Below the pieces are notes generated by a model. The model was not told the origin of the DNA. It was given only the letters and a program-made list of their open reading frames with translations, and ran no database searches. DNA of 64,000 bases. Origin: Tissierella creatinophila DSM 6911 (GTDB taxonomy: Bacteria > Bacillota > Clostridia > Tissierellales > Tissierellaceae). Location of the stretch: NCBI RefSeq assembly GCF_001940565.1, contig NZ_LTDM01000053.1:58987-122986 (forward strand). The letters run 5' to 3'. Position numbers and translations under genes: made by a program. This document shows, in pieces, positions 8,163 to 16,059 of the stretch. The first letter of the stretch is position 1. The number at the start of each line of letters is the position of its first letter.

Positions 8163-8864
8163 TTAATTAACATAGTCCTCATATAGGATATTCATTTGAT
8201 TAATGAATTCTCCCCATTCTGGGTTTGTCCTCTTTTCAAATTCAGTTAAATAGTACTGATACTTATACAACATTCTCAGCCGTTTTTTATCTCCCTTATT
8301 ATTTATATATAAATAATAAATAAGTTCAAACATATGAATGGCATTAACATTATCAAGTCCCGTAGACCATTCTTCTGCTTTTTCTATTAGCTTGAGTGCA
8401 TTATTATCATGAGCTGCAAAATAAAGAAGACCTTTTACTGCAATATAAGAAAGGCTTTTTACTTCACCACGATCATCCTTATTGTCTATTTCTGGATCAT
8501 AGTTTGTATAGGGATAAATCTTTGCTTCAATCGTATTTCTAAGAAAGCTTTCAACTTCTGTAAGATTCCTATCAAAATGAATAATAATTTTAGGTGGAAT
8601 TTCCTCTCTTAATTTCTTAATATATTCTTTTAATTCCAGACTAACAAGTTCTTGTTGAACAGCTTCATGGATTGCAAGATTTGGAAATGTAGTAAAAATC
8701 GGATCAAGCCAAGTTTCTCTGTAAAGTGGAAAACTAAAACTGCTCTTTGCATATCTACTTCGGTCAGGAGGTATTAAAAAATTTGCATCTAATGTTATTA
8801 TCTGTTCAGAATTATTAAAAATGCTTATTAATGATGAATTTGGATTCATTAAATTAATCCTCAT
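8163..8864 (-). CDS. PIN-like domain protein, possible RNase effector
   Basis: A 233-aa protein. Acidic residues fall in the spacing of a PIN nuclease: ITLDANFLIP (D26), LAIHEAVQQEL (E67), a DDRGEVKSLSYIA block near 130 and AAHDNNALKL near 155. PIN domains cut RNA using such a metal-binding acidic cluster. The C-terminal third is helical and unrecognised. ATG 8864 follows GGAGG and overlaps the end of the upstream protease gene by 11 bases, indicating translational coupling. With the XRE and ImmA/IrrE genes upstream it forms a three-gene operon resembling toxin-antitoxin or stress-released modules. The call rests on motif spacing only. Confidence 0.6.
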   Translation of the reverse strand: MRINLMNPNSSLISIFNNSEQIITLDANFLIPPDRSRYAKSSFSFPLYRETWLDPIFTTFPNLAIHEAVQQELVSLELKEYIKKLREEIPPKIIIHFDRNLTEVESFLRNTIEAKIYPYTNYDPEIDNKDDRGEVKSLSYIAVKGLLYFAAHDNNALKLIEKAEEWSTGLDNVNAIHMFELIYYLYINNKGDKKRLRMLYKYQYYLTEFEKRTNPEWGEFINQMNILYEDYVN

Positions 8865-9744
8865 CTAGATTTCCTCCAGAAAAGAAATCTTCGAATTCCT
8901 CTAAGTCTTCATCAGAAACTGTAATCTTGTATCCAAAATCATCAGGGGTCTTATCAAACAAATCTAATACTTCAGCAAATTTATCTTCATCAATTAAACC
9001 ATCCTCAAAATTTCTTATGATAATTTCGATATCCTTAGCAGATGTTCCTATTTTATTAGTCTTTTTATTTAATTTACTATATACTTCACTATTAAAAGCA
9101 ATCCCTATTTTTGCATGCTCACTCTCTAAGTTTCTTACATCAATATCATAAAACCTATTATATTGTTCTTTTGATATTGCACTAATTTCACTTAATCTTT
9201 TAACTATGGACCTATAGGGAAGCCACCAAGAGCATTGAAGTCTTACCATAAATCTCATAAGGGTTTTGTCTGAAGTTTTTTCTAGTTTTGATGTTTTAAA
9301 TTCATTTATTATAATACTTTTTAAAGCTATCTCTGGAAATAAAAACTCTGCTGCAAATCGATTAGCTTTAGCTTCAAGTAAATTATTATCTATGTCATTT
9401 AATCTACTTATGTGGGATCCTGTTTTTGTAAAGTAATGATATAATTCATGTGCAATGGCAAATACTTGTTTATCAAAATAGTCTGCAGTATTTAACCCTA
9501 TAAAAGTTAATTCTTTATTATCTTCTTCTGAGTACATGATTGCAGCAGAAAAATCTGGACTATCACCTTTGGAATATATGGGATATTCCAATAGGATAAT
9601 ATCCAGTTTTTCTAATATTGTAACTATATCATTAGCAATTGGTACTTCACTAGCAATACCTAAATATTCACGTTTATCTTTTGCCAACTTTCTAATCTCT
9701 TCTATTTGAACCTCGTTAAGCATTATTAATGGATTCATTTTCAA
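8854..9744 (-). CDS. ImmA/IrrE family metallopeptidase
   Basis: A 296-aa protein. HELYH (H99, E100, H103) with LEAKANRFAAEFL near 150 is the COG2856 zinc-peptidase signature. An extra C-terminal region of about 120 residues is rich in acidic amino acids. The start is either TTG 9744 (5 bases after AAGGAG) or ATG 9738; the start overlaps the XRE gene by 29 bases and the 3' end overlaps the PIN-like gene. The likely substrate is the neighbouring XRE protein, as for ImmA on ImmR, and cleavage would derepress the operon. Not close in sequence to the ImmA at 7574. Confidence 0.85.
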   Translation of the reverse strand: MKMNPLIMLNEVQIEEIRKLAKDKREYLGIASEVPIANDIVTILEKLDIILLEYPIYSKGDSPDFSAAIMYSEEDNKELTFIGLNTADYFDKQVFAIAHELYHYFTKTGSHISRLNDIDNNLLEAKANRFAAEFLFPEIALKSIIINEFKTSKLEKTSDKTLMRFMVRLQCSWWLPYRSIVKRLSEISAISKEQYNRFYDIDVRNLESEHAKIGIAFNSEVYSKLNKKTNKIGTSAKDIEIIIRNFEDGLIDEDKFAEVLDLFDKTPDDFGYKITVSDEDLEEFEDFFSGGNLDED

Positions 9745-10081
9745 ATTTTCTCCTTAGCATTATTTGTTGCCTTAATGATATCATCATTTTGAAAAGCTTA
9801 TCTACACCCTCTTCTTCAGCTTCATTTAATGCCTCAGACCTAAGTGCAACGAATGAATTAGTTTTTTCTCTATCAGTAAACATTTCTATTATGTCAAATT
9901 CTAGGACTTTTCCTAATTCTTCAAGTTGTACAATTGAAGGCATAAAATCTTCTCGCTCAATTCTACCTATCATTATTCTATTTATACCAGTTAAGTTACC
10001 AAGTTCTTCTTTGGTATACCCTTTTTCTTCTCTTAGTTTTGTTACAGTTTCAGCTAATTTTTTAACGGATAATGTTCTCAT
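9716..10081 (-). CDS. XRE-family transcriptional regulator of PIN operon
   Basis: A 121-aa protein with an N-terminal helix-turn-helix (VTKLREEKGYTKEELGNLTG then INRIMIGRIER, about 12-45). AAAGGAGG lies 8 bases before ATG 10081. It is the first gene of the operon with ImmA/IrrE and PIN-like genes. An inverted repeat overlapping the -10 box just upstream suggests that it represses its own operon. By Makarova-type analysis, XRE plus COG2856 pairs are predicted toxin-antitoxin-like units. Confidence 0.85.
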   Translation of the reverse strand: MRTLSVKKLAETVTKLREEKGYTKEELGNLTGINRIMIGRIEREDFMPSIVQLEELGKVLEFDIIEMFTDREKTNSFVALRSEALNEAEEEGVDKLFKMMISLRQQIMLRRKFENESINNA

Positions 10082-10107
10082 AACTTAAACCTCCTTTATA
10101 GCTATTA

Positions 10108-10158
10108 AATATCATATCCTTCTACTATTATGATATTCTAAATAACAAACTTTGTCAA
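10108..10158 (-). promoter_or_regulatory. Promoter and operator of XRE-ImmA-PIN operon
   Basis: TTGACA (10153-10158) and TATCAT (10130-10135) on the minus strand with a 17-base spacer. A 9-bp inverted repeat, AATATCATA at 10108-10116 with TATGATATT at 10129-10137, covers the -10 box and is a fitting operator for the XRE protein. Confidence 0.75.
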
Positions 10159-10294
10159 TATAGTTTTTACGTTAATATTATGTAATAAATAATAACATAA
10201 ACTTAGTTAATAATCAATAATATGTTTCCCGTTCTAATGTTTAATAAACTATGATATAATAATTTAAAATCATATTTTATAATTATTTTAATGA

Positions 10295-10788
10295 CTATTG
10301 GGAACAGCGTAAGTTGGGAGATTTGGGTTCAGTTGCTATGAATAAGAGAATTTTTAAAGACCAAACATCTGAATTAGGAGATATTCCATTTTATAAAATT
10401 GGAACATTCGGTGGCAAACCAGATGCCTATATTCCACGTGGATTGTTTGAAGAATATAAGGCGAAATATCCATATCCAGAGGTTGGTGATATATTGATTT
10501 CTGCTTCTGGAAGTATAGGTCGAACAGTTGAACATACTGGGAAGGATGAGTACTTTCAAGATTCTAATATAGTATGGTTAAAGCATGATAATAAGTTGAA
10601 TAATTTATTTCTGAAGCAATTTTATATGATTGTAGAATGGGAAGGATTAGAGGGAAGTACAATTAAACGGCTATACAATAAGAATATTCTAAGGACTCAA
10701 ATATTTGTACCTTCATTAGCAGAGCAACAGAGAATTGGAATATTTTTTAAAGACCTGGACAACCTTATCACCCTTCATCAGCGTATGT
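10295..10788 (+). pseudogene. Silent hsdS cassette B (inverted)
   Basis: An open but start-less coding segment: YWEQRKLGDLGS at its left end through SLAEQQRIGIFFKDLDNL to ITLHQR at its right end. That is one complete target-recognition domain of a type I specificity subunit. The segment between the conserved ends differs from the active hsdS domain. It has no ribosome site and starts mid-protein, so it is a donor cassette rather than a gene. Its ends match the active hsdS and cassette A: CTATTGGGAACAGCGTAAG at 10295-10313 and a 25-bp repeat at 10764-10788. It is oriented opposite to hsdS and cassette A. Confidence 0.85.
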
Positions 10789-11777
10789 TTTCTATTTTTT
10801 ATACTAGTTGTGATATCGACCTTATAATTAAATCTGTATCTTGGTTCTCCAATTCATGAATAATATGCAAATAAGTTTTCTGGGTTGTTGTCATACTTGA
10901 GTGTCCTAACCTACGTGCAACACTAGCCATTGAAACCCCAGCGAACAAAAGTAAAGAAGCATGAGTATGTCTTAGTCCATGGATTGAAATTATTGGTATT
11001 CCTAATTCTTTACAATGCCTAGCAAGTTTATTATTTATAGTAGAATTATACACCTTACCATTAATAAAAATAGGTTCATTTTCATTGAAACCTTTAACTA
11101 ACCTAACAAATTGGCTTGTTGTTTGCCAGTCAATTTGTATTTTTCTTATTGATGATTTATTCTTCGTTGGTAAAAATCCTCCATGCCCCTTATAATCCCA
11201 TGTTTTATTTACAGAAACAGTTTGATAAGAAAAATCAAAGTCATTTGGAGTTAAGCCTAAAGCTTCAGAAAATCTCATCCCAGTCTTTGCAAGCAATAAA
11301 ATTAACCAATCCCAATTAATTTCATCTGATAAATTTAAATTCTTGATTAATGTATTTAATTCAAATTGATTTAAAAACTTAGGTTTCTTTTCTTTTGGTG
11401 GTTTACCCTTTATAATTGCTTTTCTTGTAGGATCCCTATCTATAAATCCATCATCAACAGCATCTAGTATAGCCCCTTTTAATTGATGATGAAAATCCAT
11501 AGTTGTTTGTTTTTCATGAGATAAGGCATATTCATTTAATAATTGCTGGTATGCTGTTCTATTTAATTCATAAACCTTGAGTGTTGGTAGTAATTCTTTA
11601 ACCCACTTCAATGTCATCCTATATTTTCTCATCGTAATTTCTCTGACTGCACCCTCTTTATACATTTCTATCCATTGTTCGTAATATAAAAAAAATAATT
11701 CATCCTTTTTTATTATCCTCATTAATTTCCCCTCCCAATTTTACTAGAAATTACATACGCTGATGAAGGGTGATAAG
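10764..11777. repeat. 25-bp inverted repeats flanking the recombinase gene
   Basis: The 25 bases at 10764-10788 (encoding the ITLHQR end of cassette B) are repeated exactly in inverse orientation at 11753-11777 (end of cassette A). The tyrosine recombinase gene lies between. A third, slightly shorter copy in the orientation of cassette A is at 15489 onward in the active hsdS. These are the natural candidates for inversion or crossover sites. Confidence 0.85.
10799..11722 (-). CDS. Tyrosine recombinase for hsdS switching
   Basis: A 307-aa integrase-family recombinase. Catalytic residues seen are R150 (GMRFSEALGL), H248 and R251 (HGLRHTH), H274 (RRLGHSS) and nucleophile Y284 (TQKTYLH); an N-terminal SAM-like core-binding domain precedes them. 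Length and neighbours match the XerC/CreX-like recombinases that invert hsdS segments in streptococci and lactobacilli. GGGAGGGG precedes ATG 11722, and the stop is 11 bases from the repeat of cassette B. It lies exactly between two silent hsdS cassettes in opposite orientation, so its job is most probably to shuffle them. Confidence 0.9.
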   Translation of the reverse strand: MRIIKKDELFFLYYEQWIEMYKEGAVREITMRKYRMTLKWVKELLPTLKVYELNRTAYQQLLNEYALSHEKQTTMDFHHQLKGAILDAVDDGFIDRDPTRKAIIKGKPPKEKKPKFLNQFELNTLIKNLNLSDEINWDWLILLLAKTGMRFSEALGLTPNDFDFSYQTVSVNKTWDYKGHGGFLPTKNKSSIRKIQIDWQTTSQFVRLVKGFNENEPIFINGKVYNSTINNKLARHCKELGIPIISIHGLRHTHASLLLFAGVSMASVARRLGHSSMTTTQKTYLHIIHELENQDTDLIIRSISQLV

Positions 11778-12267
11778 ATCGTCGAGGTTGGAAAAGAAGG
11801 TTCCAATTTGATTTTGTTCTGCAATAGACGGAATTGCTATCTCCATTTTATTTATTTGCCAAAGTGAAAGTGAAGGCTGTGCACCAATGGTAGTTTCACT
11901 TGCTATATACGACTTGCTACATGGAGTTTTAAAAGCATTCATGGCAAAATATGGATTTATTTCTTTCAAACGTATAATCGAAATTTGCTGATTTGTATTG
12001 GCTGGCAGATCTTTTGCTTTTACCAATCCTACACGTCCAAGCGTTCCCACAATAGAAAACAATACATCATTATACTTTAACTGCGATCGCTTCAAGAATC
12101 CTTCGTGCTCTTCAAGACTAGTATTAGAAGTATTGGTCAAATTTCCAGATTCTTTATCTATGCTTTCTGTTTTAATATAATTTACGGGTCCTACCCAATT
12201 TTTATCAATTGGCGTCGTTCCTTTAGTAATAGTTTCTGTAATATCATCAAGCTTACGCTGTTCCCAA
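11756..12267 (-). pseudogene. Silent hsdS cassette A
   Basis: Read on the minus strand this is WEQRKLDDITETIT through SIAEQNQIGTFFSNLDDL to ITLHQRM and a stop. It matches the active hsdS (15489-16000) over 512 bases with one difference that I can see (12129 A, 15862 G). The frame upstream of TGGGAACAG has no start codon, and a long palindrome separates it from hsdR, so it is silent. The near identity implies very recent copying or gene conversion between cassette A and the active gene. Confidence 0.9.
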
Positions 12268-12317
12268 TAGAAAATAGAAATGGTACTGTATATACAGTAC
12301 CATTTCTATTTTCTATT
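12266..12317. terminator. 52-bp perfect palindrome, hsdR terminator
   Basis: 26 bases are followed directly by their exact reverse complement (centre at 12291/12292, AATAGAAAATAGAAATGG in the left arm). It begins 11 bases after the hsdR stop codon and its T-rich 3' arm suits a terminator. Its distal edge coincides with the start of cassette A homology, so it also marks a recombination boundary. Confidence 0.7.
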
Positions 12318-12327
12318 ATTATTTTAT

Positions 12328-15300
12328 TCAATTATATTTTTTCTTAATTTCTATAATCCATTCAGGTAAGGCTTTATTTAATAAATTCATCCTATGCTCT
12401 AACTCATTTCCAGCTTCTTGATTCGTGGCTATGTTAAAATCAACGCTTTCTGATAATTCATCAATGTAAGGCACACCCTCATCCCTAACTATAGAAAAAT
12501 TATCTACTGATTTAGATAAGAGTGATTCATCTATGCCCCAATATTGTGCAAATCCTTTTATTTCTCTTTCTACTCTTTCTTGCTTCCATTTATCAAATGA
12601 TTCATCAAAACTTAAATTACTTGATAAGTTTCCTGGAAGTAATTCCACTTCTACAAATTCTTTCAGTAGTTTTGCCTGTTCATCCTCACCCATATCACTT
12701 AGTTCTTGAATTTCCTCATAGATTAATCTTAAAGTTTCACTGTCTACAGTTTGAACTCCTTTATCAGTTTTTACCCTGGAACCAATTAAACTCAAAATAT
12801 GATTTGCATCTATTACTTGCGTTCCCGATAATTTTATTCCTCCTATTAAAGGAATTATGGGTTCATCTTCTGGTGGATCAACAATTTTAAATATCAAGTT
12901 TTTATAGGCACCTACATATTTTAGCCATCCATGTTCATCTATACCAAATCCTTCATTGTCCCATTTATATTCATAATACTGCATAACTAATCTTAACTGA
13001 TCATTTGCATCCATAAAGGATAAGATGAATAATTCTTCTACTTCACTATCCATTTGTAATTCCTGCCATTTCGTAGGGTCTTCTAGAACTTTTAGCATTT
13101 CCAAAACTTTAATAGAGAACTTTTCTACTGCAGTCTTATAATCTTCAACTATAGCCCTACTACTTTTACCTCCACTTCCATATAGTTTTAGGGCAATATT
13201 CACACGCTCTTCAGTAATCTTAGGATATTGAAAATTAATAATAGATCCAAATTCTTTGTTTTTTCCATATATACGGTTAGTGCGTGAATAGGCTTGAATT
13301 AAATTTTGTAATCTTAAATCCCTATCTATATATAATGTATTTAAGAATCTAGAATCATATCCTGTTAGTAGTTGTTCTGCAACAATTATAAGGTCTATAT
13401 TCTTTTTATTACGACCGCTTCCACCACGAGTACCCCTAGAAACTATATCTTCAAAATACGCTTCTTCCCCTCTTCTTCTGTCACCACTAATAAACTCTAT
13501 ACCAGTAAATTTTGCATAATCTTTAAACATAAGCTCAATTATTTCAGGTGGAATATTATTTATATCATTTTCATTTCCAAAAGAAAATGTCATGGCTATG
13601 TTTATTTTATTATCTTGTCCATTTAGTTGCCTTTTAAATTCATCGTAATACGCTAGAACCCGCGATCTTTCAGCAACTGTTAAAATTGCATTAAAGTGTC
13701 TTTCTTGTGATTGTTCTTCCCAATTTAAAAGTATTTCTTCTACAACTCTTGGGATATGTGTTTCATCTTGGTAAACAAGGATTTTTCTCTTTTTAGCTTC
13801 CTTCTCAACTTCAAGATCATTCCACCCACGCACTAAATGATCTATTTCTCGAATTGTCATTTCTGGTTTTTCTTCTTGTACTTTATCCTTTACTTGGTCT
13901 CGCAAATCCTCGTAATGTAAGAATTCTCCTGTATTAATATAATCTACATGAAACCCTAATACATTTCCATCTCCAATTGCCTGATTTATTGTATATTTAT
14001 GGAGTTCTGGTCCAAATAGTTTTTCTGTAGTATCTATAACTTCAGATTTTTCATTAATCATTCCTGTCACTTCATTTTCATCAAATAAAGGTGTCCCTGT
14101 ATAGCCATAAAATAAGCTATTTTTCTTAAAATAGGACCTAATATTTACCATCATTTCACCCATAGTTGTTCTATGAGCTTCATCTATTATAAAAATCAAT
14201 CTTTTTTTAGCAAGCCCATAGTCCTGTGCTTCCAATAGATTCTTTACTAGATTACTTAATTTATAAGTAGTAGTAACTATTATTCCTTTTTTAACAGATA
14301 AAAGTTGTTTTCTTAAATGATAAGTATGTTTTGTATCATCAACTGTTACAGGCTCATATGATGCATAAGCTTTAAAATTTTCACTGGTTTTTTTATCTAG
14401 CTCTTTTCTATCTACTAAAAATATAACTTTATCGAATCCACCACGGGTGGATAAAAATAAGGCAGTTTTAAAACTTGTAATAGTTTTCCCTGAACCAGTA
14501 GTATGCCAAACATATCCACCATGGGGTATTTTATCTTCATTATCCCAACCAAATGCAGCACCTTCTACAGCCTGTAATGCATAAACCTGATATGGTCGCA
14601 TAATCATATGCCTTCTATTTTCCTCTTCTTCTGCCTCATCTATGATCAGATAATCACCCACTAACTGATGTGCCATGGGTATCATTAAAAGGTGGGCTAC
14701 TATTTCTTGCCAGCTATTTATAGGTTTATTGTGTTTGTCTGCCCACCCAAATACAAAGCTCAAATTAAAATCATTAATGGACTTTGGAGTTGCAAAATAT
14801 CTTGTTGCTACCTCCGAAGTAATGACCATCATTTGAGAAAAGACCATAAAACTATTTACATACTCTCCATCTCGATAATACCTTTTAAACTGTCCAAAGG
14901 CTTCATCTAAGGTTTTATCTGCACGCTTTTGCTCAATATTGATTAAAGGTAAACCATTAATTAAAAGTACAATATCAAACCTGTTTCCCTTATCTGTAGA
15001 AATTTCTCTAGCTATTTTATAACTTGAATCTCCACCTCTTACTTCAGCTTTTTTAAAGATGGTAAGGGTGATTTGTTTTCTTGTGATTCTAGGATTATTA
15101 TCTCTATATATTCCATCAATTTTTCCCGTAGAACCTTCCATAGCAAGTATCTTTGCAGCCTCAAAACTATTGTCTATTTGACTTACCTTTGCCATGACCT
15201 GTGCAAATTCACTATCAGTTAGTTCTATTCCTTCCAATTGGTCCGCATTAATACGATTAAGTTCTGATCTCCAATGATTGATTAGATCATTTACTGTTAC

Positions 15301-15414
15301 TTTTTGCTTATTCCCATCTAATTCATCTGGAGCTATCCATCTATATTTTTCTAGTTCTTTGGTAAATCTTTCTTGGAAGTTTCTTTCAGTTGAAGTTTTA
15401 TCATAGTTTCCCAC
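12328..15414 (-). CDS. hsdR: Type I restriction enzyme subunit R
   Basis: A 1028-aa restriction and translocation subunit. The N-terminal nuclease core shows D147 (RFDIVLL) and E161-x-K163 (NIEQKR), the PD-(D/E)xK pattern. Superfamily 2 motor motifs follow: TTGSGKT at 305-311 and DEAH at 411-414, with later helicase motifs around YTGTPLF and the QAYSRTNR block. GTG 15414 has AAAGGAGG six bases upstream. It follows hsdS by 18 bases, giving the order hsdM-hsdS-hsdR. All key motifs appear intact, so the nuclease is probably active against DNA lacking the cognate methylation. Confidence 0.95.
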   Translation of the reverse strand: MGNYDKTSTERNFQERFTKELEKYRWIAPDELDGNKQKVTVNDLINHWRSELNRINADQLEGIELTDSEFAQVMAKVSQIDNSFEAAKILAMEGSTGKIDGIYRDNNPRITRKQITLTIFKKAEVRGGDSSYKIAREISTDKGNRFDIVLLINGLPLINIEQKRADKTLDEAFGQFKRYYRDGEYVNSFMVFSQMMVITSEVATRYFATPKSINDFNLSFVFGWADKHNKPINSWQEIVAHLLMIPMAHQLVGDYLIIDEAEEEENRRHMIMRPYQVYALQAVEGAAFGWDNEDKIPHGGYVWHTTGSGKTITSFKTALFLSTRGGFDKVIFLVDRKELDKKTSENFKAYASYEPVTVDDTKHTYHLRKQLLSVKKGIIVTTTYKLSNLVKNLLEAQDYGLAKKRLIFIIDEAHRTTMGEMMVNIRSYFKKNSLFYGYTGTPLFDENEVTGMINEKSEVIDTTEKLFGPELHKYTINQAIGDGNVLGFHVDYINTGEFLHYEDLRDQVKDKVQEEKPEMTIREIDHLVRGWNDLEVEKEAKKRKILVYQDETHIPRVVEEILLNWEEQSQERHFNAILTVAERSRVLAYYDEFKRQLNGQDNKINIAMTFSFGNENDINNIPPEIIELMFKDYAKFTGIEFISGDRRRGEEAYFEDIVSRGTRGGSGRNKKNIDLIIVAEQLLTGYDSRFLNTLYIDRDLRLQNLIQAYSRTNRIYGKNKEFGSIINFQYPKITEERVNIALKLYGSGGKSSRAIVEDYKTAVEKFSIKVLEMLKVLEDPTKWQELQMDSEVEELFILSFMDANDQLRLVMQYYEYKWDNEGFGIDEHGWLKYVGAYKNLIFKIVDPPEDEPIIPLIGGIKLSGTQVIDANHILSLIGSRVKTDKGVQTVDSETLRLIYEEIQELSDMGEDEQAKLLKEFVEVELLPGNLSSNLSFDESFDKWKQERVEREIKGFAQYWGIDESLLSKSVDNFSIVRDEGVPYIDELSESVDFNIATNQEAGNELEHRMNLLNKALPEWIIEIKKKYN

Positions 15415-15432
15415 AAAATACCTCCTTTCTAT

Positions 15433-16059
15433 CTAGATAAACATTTCATTTAAATAGGCTTTTTTAATATTCTTTAATTTTTCTAGTTTACGCTGATGAA
15501 GGGTGATAAGATCGTCGAGGTTGGAAAAGAAGGTTCCAATTTGATTTTGTTCTGCAATAGACGGAATTGCTATCTCCATTTTATTTATTTGCCAAAGTGA
15601 AAGTGAAGGCTGTGCACCAATGGTAGTTTCACTTGCTATATACGACTTGCTACATGGAGTTTTAAAAGCATTCATGGCAAAATATGGATTTATTTCTTTC
15701 AAACGTATAATCGAAATTTGCTGATTTGTATTGGCTGGCAGATCTTTTGCTTTTACCAATCCTACACGTCCAAGCGTTCCCACAATAGAAAACAATACAT
15801 CATTATACTTTAACTGCGATCGCTTCAAGAATCCTTCGTGCTCTTCAAGACTAGTATTAGAGGTATTGGTCAAATTTCCAGATTCTTTATCTATGCTTTC
15901 TGTTTTAATATAATTTACGGGTCCTACCCAATTTTTATCAATTGGCGTCGTTCCTTTAGTAATAGTTTCTGTAATATCATCAAGCTTACGCTGTTCCCAA
16001 GCTTCACTATTTTCAAATTCATTAAACCTTCTTTTAGGTACTAATTTGTCTTCTTTCAT
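15433..16059 (-). CDS. hsdS: Type I specificity subunit, half length
   Basis: A 208-aa protein with a single target-recognition domain: leader RFNEFENSEAWEQRKLDD, the variable domain, then EQNQIGTFFSNLDDLITL and a closing conserved helix KLEKLKNIKKAYLNEMF. Standard HsdS proteins carry two such domains in about 400 residues, so this is a half-subunit, which presumably dimerises to complete the enzyme and would then read a symmetric site. ATG 16059 overlaps the hsdM stop (ATGA). Bases 15489-16000 are shared with silent cassette A, and the ends with cassette B, so its specificity is probably exchangeable. Confidence 0.9.
   Translation of the reverse strand: MKEDKLVPKRRFNEFENSEAWEQRKLDDITETITKGTTPIDKNWVGPVNYIKTESIDKESGNLTNTSNTSLEEHEGFLKRSQLKYNDVLFSIVGTLGRVGLVKAKDLPANTNQQISIIRLKEINPYFAMNAFKTPCSKSYIASETTIGAQPSLSLWQINKMEIAIPSIAEQNQIGTFFSNLDDLITLHQRKLEKLKNIKKAYLNEMFI

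Noticed and set aside
10314..10859. Cassette B as a functional plus-strand gene
   Set aside because: The frame is open but has no start codon or ribosome site and begins mid-protein; it encodes only an HsdS recognition domain.
11751..12140. Cassette A as a functional gene from ATG 12140
   Set aside because: ATG 12140 lies inside the recognition domain and has no ribosome site; a palindrome separates it from hsdR.
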